Source: Bathynomus jamesi
Lineage: Eukaryota; Arthropoda; Malacostraca; Isopoda; Cirolanidae
Direction of reading: 5' to 3'
Length of the DNA stretch: 64,000 nucleotides
Assembly: GCA_023014485.1 (NCBI GenBank)
Contig: JAJOZX010012078.1
Span: forward strand, 1 to 64,000
Shown: one piece after another, positions 35,631 through 44,686 of the stretch
Layout: the number at the start of each line of letters is the position of its first letter
Position numbering within the stretch: the stretch's first letter is position 1
Program-made: the position numbers and the translations under genes
The notes under the pieces: model-generated
Databases searched by the model: none
Told to the model about the DNA's origin: nothing
What the model saw: only the letters and a program-made list of their open reading frames with translations

Positions 35631-35937
35631 AGTAGTATAGCCGCAAAAGGGGAGAGTGCAAGAATGTTGCAGGTTATTATGTAATGTTGCAAAGGGGGTG
35701 GGGGTTGTTGCAAAGGGGGTTGTTCCAAAGGGGGTGGGGTTGTTGCAAAGGGGGGTGGGGTTGTTGCAAAGGGGGGTTGTTGCAAAGGGGGTGGGGGGAA
35801 AACTTGGAGGCGGCGTTATCCCCCAAGAGAAAGAAGGAGGAGGAGAGAAAGGAGGAGAGGTGTTCACCTGGCAGGAGCCAAGTGCACATTAAGACTTCAG
35901 CCGAGTTGGCGTTGTTTTATAGGCTCCTAATCAGCCA
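35631..35937 (+). repeat. Polinton left terminal inverted repeat
   Basis: About 307 bp, the inverse of 54607-54822. Contains a G-rich minisatellite (35690-35800) of about six units built on TTGTTGCAAAGGGGG, where the right repeat has only two. The rest (GGAGGCGGCGTTATCCCCCA, AGCCAAGTGCACATTAAGAC, GTTTTATAGGCTCCTAATCA) is almost identical. Confidence 0.95.
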
Positions 35938-35954
35938 GAATCAGCCAGTTGGCT

Positions 35955-36355
35955 GAGCCAAGGTGAGAGAGACGCCTGAAGGAGAGAGAGAGAGACAGCT
36001 GAAGGAGAGAGAGCTGAAGAAGAGAGATGCCTGTAGGAGGGAGAGACGCCTGAAGGAGAAAGGATAGGTACACATGCAGGAGGTACACATGCTGGAGGTA
36101 CACACACATACGCACACATGCAGGAGTACACATGCAGTAGGTACACATGCTGGAGGTACACACATACGCACACATGCAGGAGTACACATGCTGGATGTAC
36201 ACATGCAGTACACATGCTGGAGGCAAACATGCAGGAGAGAGAGAGAGAGAGAGAGAGAGACACCTGAAGGAGGAAGATACATGCAGGAGAGAGAGAGAGA
36301 GAGAGAGAGAGACACCTGAAGGAGGGAGAGAGACACCTGAAGGACAGAGTGGAGT
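35955..36355. repeat. (GA)n and ACACATGCAGGAGT-type minisatellite in the Polinton left arm
   Basis: Units of ACACATGCAGGAG, ACACATGCTGGAGGT and ACACCTGAAGGAG alternate with (GA)n. It is open in several frames but translates only to repeats, so I call no gene. Confidence 0.8.
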
Positions 36356-37225
36356 TCTCCCCCAATTTATTTTCGTTTCCCTAACCTAAGAGGCCACTAA
36401 GGGGTTTACCAAAGGGCCAGAAATAGGAGCAGAGCTCCTTACTCGGCTGGAGCCGAGGGGGAATGGTTCTTCACCAGCTTCGCGATCTTTTATAATCCTC
36501 TATTCTGGCTGTTGCCAGATAGCGCAAGGTATTCAGTTGCCAGATAGCGCCATGTGTCCCATTAATCGTGTAACACATATATGACGGCTGTTATTCCAAA
36601 TGTACTTGTATATATAATAAACTAATGAACCATATAAAATACCACAATATATATTTATATGGTTATTCAGTCTGAAGATTCAACCGTATAAAATAACACA
36701 AGCGCCTCTTTCATTACGCTTTAATAGAATTAACAAAGTTACCCTATTTCGTTAGACAGAAAACGAATTTTTATAAGGGTTACCCAACGAATTATGAGAG
36801 CATCACCGAATTAAAACTTTTATGGGTAACTATATCGACATAAGCTTATTATTGTAACGTTTGCTCCCAATATAAATTTTCCTAAATAACAGTAAAACCA
36901 ATTAATTTATTAAATAATTGAAACTTCATTTAAATAATTTACGATACAATTCCACCAAACGAGATGAAAACTTATGAAACATATAGCCTCATTCCTGCGA
37001 CGAAAAAATGAAAAAATGACGAAAAATAAAGAAATTATTCATTTGGAATTGCCCAAGCCACTATAGCGGGGTCGGAGAATATCTGTTCTTTTAAACATCT
37101 TATTTCTGCTTATTAAATAACTTTTTAGACACTTGATTTTTATTATAAATATTAAGTCACGAATAACAGTGGGAAAAACGTCCGGAAAAGAAAATTATGA
37201 AACATCTCCTTCCAGACCACTCTTG

Positions 37226-37293
<68 letters not shown>

Positions 37294-37690
37294 AAACAAC
37301 TCATGCACACGCACACACACACACACACACACACACGATGAAAGGCAGAAACTAAATCAGTTCGAATCGTGTCCCTAGAGACCTTTTTCGTTCGAATCGT
37401 GTCCCTAGAGACCTTTTTCGTTCGAATCGTGTCCCTAGAGACCTTTTTCGGGTCGATGGTTTAAGCTGTTCGAGCAGAAACCACCACAGACTCCAGATAT
37501 TAATTTTATCATTGTTATTACTTCTACAAATATTTACGCGTATTTTGTATGGTGTCATATAGAAATATAATGTTGAGATGCTTTTTTAAAATATAATTCG
37601 GTTATATTTCTTTATATCCTCGACCCTCAGCCTCCCTCATTTTACACTACGTTTTGGCAATTTCCAAAAGTTACCCAATAAATAATTCGT

Positions 37691-37724
<34 letters not shown>

Positions 37725-37728
37725 GCCT
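36356..37728. other. Polinton left non-coding region
   Basis: Includes GTTGCCAGATAGCGC twice (36507-36555), matching inverted copies in the right subterminal region; (TA)n at 37227-37280; (AC)n at 37308-37336; and three exact 30-bp tandem units TTCGAATCGTGTCCCTAGAG plus ACCTTTTTCG at 37361-37450. No gene seen. Confidence 0.7.
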
Positions 37729-38060
37729 CGGTGGTGTAGTGGTTAGCGTCGCTGATTACGAATCCATCGGACCCGGGTTCGATACCCGACGGCAGCCGGC
37801 GCGCAGCAAAGCCCAGCTGTTCATCCTTCCACATAATAAAAGAAAGTGGTTGGTAGATAAATGGGTACCCTAGGAGGCCTAGTGGTCAAGACGCTGGGCT
37901 ACTGATGGGTCGTGGTTCGGAATCCACGTTAAACTGTAGGTCTAAGGTGGAGTGAAAAGCTTGACCTTCGTCAGAATGAACAATTCGGGCGGAAGCTAAC
38001 CAAAGGTTAGCCCGACGCGGTCAACGGGTCACTCGCAAAGAGAATTTAATCATTGGTAAA
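37729..38060 (+). repeat. tRNA-derived SINE in the Polinton
   Basis: The tRNA-like head has A box TGGTGTAGTGGTTAGCG and B box GGTTCGATACC. A second tRNA-like segment (CCTAGTGGTCAAGACGCTGG, then GTGGTTCGGAATCCACG) and a tail GTTAGCCCGACGCGGTCAAC, GGGTCACTCGC follow. The tail is shared with the foldback arms at 10.6 and 11.0 kb. Possibly two SINEs in tandem. Confidence 0.65.
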
Positions 38061-38165
38061 CTTCCTTCCAGACCACTCTTTCTATATATATATATTATAT
38101 ACACTATATTATCAAAAGTATTCGGACACCGCATGGTTTTGGGAAAAATAGTTTTATTATGGCAT

Positions 38166-38811
38166 TTAGTAACCATTAGGTCCACCCTTTGCTTTTATTA
38201 CAGCGTCAACACGTCGAGGCATACTTTCCACCAGTTTTCGGTAAGTCTGTGCAGGAATGGCTCGCCATTCCTCTTGCAGAGCTGATGCAAGAGATGCAAG
38301 TGAAGCCGGGCATGGTGTGCGGTTTCGTATCCGTCGCTCCAGTTCGTCCCACATGTGCTCGATTGGGTTGAGATCGGGGCTCTGAGCAGGCCAGTCTAAC
38401 AAATCCACCTTATTTTCATGAAACCAGTCCTGCACACGCCTTGCAGTATGGCAGGGAGCTCGATCCTGTTGAAACAAACAATGGCCATCTCCGTAGTATT
38501 GCCACAGTGTAGGGAGGGCCGAGTTGTCCAGAACGTCGAGATAAACGTCAGCGTTCATGGTAGTGGGTATAACAACCAACAGGCCGAGCCCTAGCCAGGA
38601 AAAACAACCCCATACCATGATGGACCCTCCACCGAACTTCACCGTTGGACGTACACAGTCAGGAAGAAGCCGTTCTCTGGGCTGTCGCCACACCCAAACA
38701 TGCCCATCAGACTGGAAGAGTGAATACCGTGACTCGTCGCTCCAAAGAACAGTTTTCCAGTCCACGGTCCAGGAACGACGGGAGACACACCAGGCCAAAC
38801 GACGCGTGGAG
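38166..38811 (-). pseudogene. Tc1 transposase 3' part (left arm)
   Basis: Open frame with [20 protein letters not shown] (first catalytic Asp), [36 protein letters not shown] (second Asp) and [19 protein letters not shown] (Glu). 34 residues separate the second Asp from the Glu, so DD34E. The DNA-binding N terminus is absent, so it cannot work alone. Confidence 0.85.
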
Positions 38812-39285
38812 TTCGGTGGAGGGTCCATCATGGTATGGGGTTGTTTTTCCTGGCTAGGGCTCGGCCCGTTGGTTGTTATACCCACTACCATGAACGCTGA
38901 CGTTTATCTCGACGTTCTGGACAATTCGGCCCTCCCTACACTGTGGCAATACTACGGAGATGGCCATTGTTTGTTTCAACAGGATCGAGCTCCCTGCCAT
39001 ACTGCAAGGCGTGTGCAGGACTGGTTTCGTGAAAATAAGGTGGATTTGTTAGACTGGCCTGCTCAGAGCCCCGATCTCAACCCAATCGAGCACATGTGGG
39101 ACGAACTGGAGGGACGGATACGAAACCGCACACCACGCCCGGCTTCACTTGCATCTCTTGCATCAGCTCTGCAAGAGGAATGGCGAGCCATTCCTGCACA
39201 GACTTACCGAAAACTGGTGGAAAGTATGCCTCGACGTGTTGACGCTGTAATAAAAGCAAAGGTGGACCTACTGGTTACTAAATGC
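38812..39285 (+). pseudogene. Tc1 transposase 3' part (right arm)
   Basis: Inverted duplicate of the left arm, from [20 protein letters not shown] through [13 protein letters not shown] and [14 protein letters not shown] to VDAVIKAK. A few substitutions distinguish it from the left arm. It runs beyond the normal stop into the end of the element. Confidence 0.8.
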
Positions 39286-39341
39286 CATAATAAAACCATT
39301 TTTCCCAAAACCATGCGGTGTCCGAATACTTTGATAATATA

Positions 39342-39407
<66 letters not shown>

Positions 39408-39437
39408 CGAGCGAGAGTTTTGTTCAATAATAATAAT

Positions 39438-39985
39438 CGAAAAAAACATCATAATGCACGATTTTCTATGTAGCAATACTAATTAACTCTTTCTCGCCTA
39501 CGGCGGTACAAGAACGTGCACTCGCTCGTAAATTAGACCTCCAGTTTAACATGGGTTCAGAAATACATCTCGTCGATGGGGTTCGTTGCTTACTCTACCA
39601 CATGGACTTTTATATGTGAGACCTAACCTAACCTACGAAATACATCTCGTCGGGGCCGATCCTAGAGCCATATATAGCAATGGAAATGAGCGCGATGTGT
39701 CGTTAAATACGTGATTTAAAATAACAGGACCATTTGACCCGAGGCAGTAGTATACCCGAAAACATCGTAATGCACGATTTTTTCTATGTAGCAATAATAA
39801 TTAACTCTTTCAAATACGTGATTTAAAATAACAGGACCATTTGACCCGAGGCAGTAGTATACCCGAAAAACATCGTAATGCACGATTTTTTCTATGTAGC
39901 AATAATGATTAACCTCTCTCAAATACGTGATTTAAAATAACAGGATCATTTAACCCGAGGCAGTAGTATGCCCGAAAAACATCGT
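39438..39985. repeat. ~105-bp tandem repeat, three and a half units
   Basis: The unit starts AAATACGTGATTTAAAATAA, contains AGGCAGTAGTATACCCG and ends ATGTAGCAATAATAATTAAC. Full units begin near 39711, 39811 and 39919, with a partial unit at 39438-39493. The period includes ATCGTAATGCACGATTTTTT, itself a small palindrome. Confidence 0.8.
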
Positions 39986-40430
39986 ATAACCTAACTATAA
40001 TTTGCAACTATAGTTTACCTTGACTTTCATATGCTTCTATCCTGTTTTATTAATAAAGATTTTTAACTTTTAATAACGTATGAATAAAGATTTTTAACAT
40101 TTAATTTATTTTAGTATTTATTCATGCCACGCCGCCTTAGACCACAGCTTAACGTTGAAACCGAATGTTCTTTTTAAATATAATTAGGATATAATTTCTT
40201 TATTATAAAATAAGTTAACAATTATGTTAACAAACAATACTAATAATTTGTAAGTAAAAAATATAATATAAGGGACTACCATAGAAATGTAAGTGCCTAT
40301 AATTCGATTTTATATATATGTTACTCGTCCAGTCTCGTTATAGCGGATTGGTACACGTCATAGCTCCACCCAGCTACATCGGCAGCCAATCACGACGAAC
40401 ATCTGGTCTTTTGGGCGGAGCTTGGCGAAT
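39986..40430. other. Polinton upstream region of the plus-strand gene
   Basis: No ORF. 40270-40318 is a remnant of the exon-1 3' end plus its splice donor (AGGGACTACCATAGAAATGT), showing that the module was duplicated more than twice. A CCAAT word lies at 40385-40389 and TGGGCGGAGC at 40412-40421. Confidence 0.6.
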
Positions 40431-40435
40431 GTGCA

Positions 40436-40442
40436 TATAAAA
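40436..40442 (+). promoter_or_regulatory. TATA box of the plus-strand spliced gene
   Basis: TATAAAA lies 66 bp before the first ATG, with CCAAT about 50 bp upstream and a TCAGTT word at 40453-40458. Good candidate for the main rightward (early-type) promoter. Confidence 0.6.
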
Positions 40443-40507
40443 GGGGATATTTTCAGTTGGGAGTAACAGTAGCTATTTTCGCATCAGTGAATAATCATTC
40501 CTCAACC

Positions 40508-41453
40508 ATGGACCTGTACGTCTCCCCAGACTTGTATGAAGAACGTGATACTGCAGCATTAACCACAATTAGTCTTTTCAATGCGACTGATTGTGGCGAA
40601 CTATTTTCGACGCAAACCGTAGAAGATATTTGCAGTGACGCTCCTTACAATCCGACGCAAGGGACTACCATAGAAATGTAAGTGTCCATAATTCGATTTT
40701 ATATATATACGGAGAGTTGTAGTATTTCGTCAAATAGATACTAGTCAAAAATGTCAATCAATGTTATTTCCCCATCATGCTAAAATCGAAATTGGTAATC
40801 GAACCAAAGATATCTTCACATAATGGGGATCTGTCTGTCTGTCTGTATACTCTGTATATGTTTTCATTATTCCTTTAAGGTCCGATGAGGATTTGACACG
40901 TGTTATACAATCTTTTGAAGAACCTCGGAATATGGATGATATACTGATCAGTCAGCAGTGTCACACATCCTCCACCATGGACCTGTACGTCTCCCCAGAC
41001 TTGTATGAAGAACGTGATACTGCAGCATTAACCACAATTAGTCTTTTCAATGCGACTGATTGTGGCGAACTATTTTCAACGCAAACCGTAGAAGATATTT
41101 GCAGTGACGCTCCTTACAACCCGACGCAAGGGACTACCATAGAAATGTAAGTGTCTATAATTAGAATTATATATATATATGGAGAGTTGTAGTATCTCGT
41201 CAAATAGATACTCGCCAAAAATGTCAATCAGTGTTATTTCCCCATTATGCTAAAATCGAAATTTTTATGGCGTTCACTCCTCGAACCAAAGATATCTTCA
41301 CATAATGGGGATCTGTCTGTCTGTATACTCTGTATATGTTTTCATTATTCCTTTAAGGTCCGATGAGGATTTGACACGAGTTATACAATCTTTTGAAGAA
41401 TCTCGGAATAGGGAGGGTATACTGATCAGTCAACAATGTCACACCGAAATAAT
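40508..41453 (+). CDS. plus-strand spliced accessory gene, exons 1-3 (duplicated module)
   Basis: Exon 1 40508-40677 starts at an ATG in good context (CAACCATGG). Exon 2 is 40880-41146 and exon 3 is 41358-41453. Every donor is a consensus AT|GTAAGTG and every intron is phase 2. Exon 2 begins with module B (DEDLTRVIQSFEE), continues directly into a second copy of module A (MDLYVSPDLYEERD) and ends at the same donor as exon 1. Exon 3 is a second module B. The product is therefore an acidic A-B-A-B protein with ATDCGELF in each A. Exon 3 joins in phase to the exon at 47498. I do not recognise the family. The place is that of accessory or oncogene-like genes reported in adintoviruses (inference). 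Confidence 0.65.
40678..40879 (+). other. intron 1 of the plus-strand gene
   Basis: GTAAGTG donor; acceptor TATTCCTTTAAG; 202 bp. Contains a TCTGTCTGTCTG tract. Nearly identical to intron 2 (41147-41357, 211 bp). Confidence 0.7.
41147..41357 (+). other. intron 2 of the plus-strand gene
   Basis: GTAAGTG donor; acceptor TATTCCTTTAAG; arose by duplication of intron 1. Confidence 0.7.
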
Positions 41454-41571
41454 GTAAGTGTTTTTCGATCTTTTTGGGATAAGAAGACACAATATATTTT
41501 CATAAATTTATTAAATGAAAGAAATCAGTACAATAAACGAATATACCGTTACAAATATACGAACAAAAACA

Positions 41572-42054
41572 TTATAATATACAACGAGTACGTACAATTG
41601 GAAAACGGTTTTTTATCTGTCTGCATACCATTTCATCGTTTCGGTGAGTGTGACACGGGTCAAATAAATTTAAAAAATTTATAAATTCTTTATCATTTGA
41701 CATATGCATGAGAAATGAGACACAGTACATTCCGCAAACATTAGTAAAATATCCCTGCATACGAAATGGGTTCCATACAACTTCGGGAATATGTAACTGA
41801 GCGAGAAATTTTACAATAATAGGGTCACTCCAGGGTTGAGTACCGAGTGAATCAAAATAGTACAGGCGCTGTCTATTTTTAAAATAGACAGCGATCCAGT
41901 GAATCCCTTCATTACCGATGATGTCTGTGTTCACAATAAGACTACCGCATTCTCGCGTACTTGGCAAACTCAATGTTTCATTCTTCGCAAACACGCCGAT
42001 AAATTTGGAACGTGTGACTCGCTCCATTACTTTCTGAAGTGTATTAGCATCCAT
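41572..42054 (-). CDS. adenain-type cysteine protease (virion maturation)
   Basis: 160 aa. His52 in GIHWIAVYF, Asp68 in YYFDSLGTQP, Gln100 and Cys107 in RMQGYFTNVCGMYC give the catalytic layout of the adenovirus/Polinton protease family, including the seven-residue Gln-Cys spacing. Its expected job is processing capsid and core precursors during maturation, in the virion. The start lies one base from the MCP stop, consistent with a compact leftward transcript. Intact. Confidence 0.9.
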   Translation of the reverse strand: MDANTLQKVMERVTRSKFIGVFAKNETLSLPSTRECGSLIVNTDIIGNEGIHWIAVYFKNRQRLYYFDSLGTQPWSDPIIVKFLAQLHIPEVVWNPFRMQGYFTNVCGMYCVSFLMHMSNDKEFINFLNLFDPCHTHRNDEMVCRQIKNRFPIVRTRCIL

Positions 42055-42055
42055 T

Positions 42056-43357
42056 TTAAAAGTCAGTGATAACGCTTCTAAATCTATCTACTTCTATTAG
42101 GGCTTGCGATTCGAGATATACTAGTACACTAATAGGAGCGTCTATAGGCTTGGCGAATTCCAGCCGCACTGAGATGTTACCGCTCTGCTGTGGTGTTAAA
42201 TGGGTATTTACGCTAGCAGATAAGTCAGGTGTAATGTCAAACGGATAAAGGTTAAATTGATCAATGAATTCTTCCTGCGTTACCCCATTACCAAGCTCAT
42301 CACAATCACCTGCAATATGGGTCAGATTACTATAGGCTCTGGCACAAAGAGGTAACACAGCGTCTGATGAATAGTCCGTACCCATTGTTCCACCCAAAGC
42401 AGTGCCATTAACGTATAGAGTTATATTTTTAAGTCCGAAATTCTCGAATTTAAAGGCACTCTTTTTATATTTTCCATTCACCGAAGCGTGGTCCTGCATG
42501 CCGATTAATATCCTTTTAGGAAGATTTCCCAGGGCAATGTTTTCTATCTGCTTCGATGCCAACCCTGCAGGAACCGTATATAGTTTGATCTGCACTCTGT
42601 TAATAGGATATTTCACTGTAGCGTTTAGTAAATTTTTCTCAATTTCTAGTTGTTTTGGTGAACTTAATTTCACTCGCCGTACGCGGAGGTATGTGTCCAT
42701 AATGTGAACCACAACGGACTTTGCACCCTCTTCTTGATTCGCATCCAGATTTAAGCAGATCTCAGGACTCGTGCGGGTGAGCTTTATTTTCATATCCACC
42801 CCGTTCACAAGCAACTTCTCCTGGAAAGTGAAATCTGTGTGCAACCGTCCAAAACACTCGTATATTTTCTTTTTAGAATTTTTAAATTTGTCCTTTATAC
42901 TATTTTCATCTTTAGTTTGATAATATCCCTCCGCACTTAAAAAGGTAGCCTTCGCTTCTTTGGAAAAGTTGAGGACATTTTCCAAATAGGCTCGTAGATG
43001 ATAGTACCCCGTGCCTGCCGATATGTTGGTCTGATTTAAATATACGTCACACTGGTTGAATATGGCGTGCAGAAAGTTTGTTTCAGGGTATACAGCATAT
43101 TTGTCATCGCAGGCCGTTCCATCAGAATGGGCTATACGTAGCTTAGCGTACATGTGCACACAGCTTGGATCAAAAAAGTAAGGACCTGAGCTGGGTATCA
43201 CGAATTCTATAGGTGCACTCGGGGAACTAATTGTGTTTAAAGGGTTAATTGTAATAAAGTCACTGTGCTCAATAGAAACTTGGGTTGGCGGGAGCTCAAA
43301 AAAGGACAGCTCCGATTTACAGCATTGTGAACTACATGGGTGGATGAAGCGTGCCAT
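42056..43357 (-). CDS. major capsid protein (double jelly-roll)
   Basis: The frame is open from 43408 (450 aa), but I prefer the Met at 43357 (about 433 aa): the hydrophilic segment just before it looks like untranslated leader, and MARFIHPCSSQCCKSELSFF looks like a real N terminus. Length and position (next to protease and core protein) fit the Polinton/adintovirus hexon-like capsid protein. Recognisable parts are the PPTQVSIEHS start region, the SGPYFFDPSCVHMYAKLRI strand region, LRAYLENVLNFSKEAK, and a C-terminal LVYLESQALIEVD. Intact. The assignment rests on family recognition and gene order. The fold cannot be seen directly. Confidence 0.85.
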   Translation of the reverse strand: MARFIHPCSSQCCKSELSFFELPPTQVSIEHSDFITINPLNTISSPSAPIEFVIPSSGPYFFDPSCVHMYAKLRIAHSDGTACDDKYAVYPETNFLHAIFNQCDVYLNQTNISAGTGYYHLRAYLENVLNFSKEAKATFLSAEGYYQTKDENSIKDKFKNSKKKIYECFGRLHTDFTFQEKLLVNGVDMKIKLTRTSPEICLNLDANQEEGAKSVVVHIMDTYLRVRRVKLSSPKQLEIEKNLLNATVKYPINRVQIKLYTVPAGLASKQIENIALGNLPKRILIGMQDHASVNGKYKKSAFKFENFGLKNITLYVNGTALGGTMGTDYSSDAVLPLCARAYSNLTHIAGDCDELGNGVTQEEFIDQFNLYPFDITPDLSASVNTHLTPQQSGNISVRLEFAKPIDAPISVLVYLESQALIEVDRFRSVITDF

Positions 43358-43431
43358 GGCGAAATAGTGACTCCTCTCTCGACAAGTGGTAAACAAACTA
43401 TGATTCATGAGATCAATATCCTTAGCTTATA

Positions 43432-43821
43432 TCAGTCAAAAAAGTGGTCAACCATAGGTTTCATTCGCTTACAGCATTTCTTTTTTGATAGCCTTTTACG
43501 TTTAATACCACGTGACCCCTTCTTCTTCTTCCGGGGAGCCCTCTTCTTCTTCCCGCCACCACGCATTTTTCTCTTTGCATCTTTGATGATTTCGTTCCGT
43601 GTACGCTTTAAATGTTTTTTTAGAGCTTCTTTAGGTTTAGCCCCGGCCAATATGTCTTCTGCAGTGTTAAGGCCTGATTGTAGCGCTTTCCTTCCAAGGT
43701 ATCTGGCACCCCTCTTCAGCAAAGGAACAGCCGTACGTAGTATGGATGAAAAAATGGATCCAAGTCCACTACCGCGCTGGTATCGCATCCCTCGATAGAC
43801 GGTGAAAGGCTTTCTATCCAT
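43432..43821 (-). CDS. basic core protein, adenovirus pX/mu-like
   Basis: 129 aa. An N-terminal Gly-rich, amphipathic segment (GSGLGSIFSSILRTAVPLLK at about residues 17-36, then LGRKALQSGLNTAEDILAG) is followed by a strongly basic tail (about residues 66-121, with GGGKKKRAPRKKKKG). This layout is typical of the small DNA-condensing core proteins of adenoviruses and Polintons. The start overlaps the stop of the next gene upstream by one base. Confidence 0.8.
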   Translation of the reverse strand: MDRKPFTVYRGMRYQRGSGLGSIFSSILRTAVPLLKRGARYLGRKALQSGLNTAEDILAGAKPKEALKKHLKRTRNEIIKDAKRKMRGGGKKKRAPRKKKKGSRGIKRKRLSKKKCCKRMKPMVDHFFD

Positions 43822-44678
43822 TATAACTCAGTGCGTCGAAAGTGTAGCTTCACTGTTAAGCTCCCGTTACCGAATGGGAAGTTTTCGCCCTCAATCGTTC
43901 TTATATATATTGTGATATTGGTTATTAAATTAGTTGCGACATTCACATAATGGGGTCTGTCATATGTAATACTCAAACTCCTTCCTCTATGGTTGGGGAT
44001 GTGAGCAATGCGCAGCAGGCGTGCCTGGGTATCCCCAACAAACTGGTGCTCCACTATATTACTGTAAATATAGCACATGTCTGGGGACCTTTCAGCCAAT
44101 TTCTCCATCTTCAATTGATACATTAATCTGGACAAGTTATACTGTGTCTCGTGAAATGTGTCTCTTTGGAAGGCTGCGCTATATCGGCCGTTGGTTAGAA
44201 TTTTGAACTTTCTATGTTCTTTAAGACATCTGTTAGTCTTTGATTTTAGGATTAGTGTATGTGCAGGGTTGTTTACGATTTCATATACTAAATCATTCGT
44301 AAGGTTTGAGTTTCTTAAACTTACGTTTAAGCCTCTCACAACATCCTCGGCCGAACCATATTGACCCGGCCCTAGTCTTACTTCTGTACTGTAATACCGT
44401 GCAATCTTAGTCCGAGCGATGCGCATAGTTTCATCCATAGCTACCCCAGCTTTTTCACACTCGTCAATGTCTCTAAGAATCGTAAAAACGGTTTCTTTAT
44501 GTTCAATATTTAAAAAGACGGTGTCCAGCTGAATTTCGCATATCCCCACCTCATACGAATCACGACCCAATTCAATGTGCCCATGGAGTTCTGTTACAAA
44601 GTTGGCTAGCGTGTTGTTAGGGTGTACAGACAGGGACGAGGAGGACGGGAGTGTGACGTAGAAATGGTTAGGAGCCAT
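43821..44678 (-). CDS. putative minor capsid protein (penton-like)
   Basis: 285 aa. Starts MAPNHFYVTLPSSSSLSVHP, then a conserved-looking TLANFVTELHGHIELGRDSY and EVGICEIQL. The C-terminal half has YIYSNIVEHQFVGDTQARLL and IPNHRG, then beta-rich sequence ending VKLHFRRTEL. Among Polinton-type elements the gene between integrase and core/MCP genes with this start is the usual minor capsid (single jelly-roll penton) candidate. Recognised by gene order and N terminus. The fold is inference. Intact. Confidence 0.7.
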   Translation of the reverse strand: MAPNHFYVTLPSSSSLSVHPNNTLANFVTELHGHIELGRDSYEVGICEIQLDTVFLNIEHKETVFTILRDIDECEKAGVAMDETMRIARTKIARYYSTEVRLGPGQYGSAEDVVRGLNVSLRNSNLTNDLVYEIVNNPAHTLILKSKTNRCLKEHRKFKILTNGRYSAAFQRDTFHETQYNLSRLMYQLKMEKLAERSPDMCYIYSNIVEHQFVGDTQARLLRIAHIPNHRGRSLSITYDRPHYVNVATNLITNITIYIRTIEGENFPFGNGSLTVKLHFRRTEL

Positions 44679-44686
44679 GTTGCATA

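Larger units (their letters stand above)
38102..39344. mobile_element. Tc1 (DD34E) foldback element in the Polinton
   Basis: The ends CACTATATTATCAAAAGTAT and its reverse complement (with one length difference in the A run) bound two inverted half-copies of one Tc1 element. Each half keeps the 3' part of the transposase gene and the outer repeat; the symmetry centre is near 38811. The N-terminal half of the gene is missing from both. Confidence 0.85.

Noticed and set aside
35656..36389. Genes in the Polinton left end (Gly- and Ser/Leu-rich frames of 60-144 codons)
   Set aside because: All overlap the G-rich minisatellite or (GA)/(ACATGC) repeats in several frames at once. None has a motif or a sensible start.
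37361..37450. Possible CRISPR-like array (three identical 30-bp units)
   Set aside because: The units are directly adjacent, without spacers, in eukaryotic DNA. It is a short tandem repeat.
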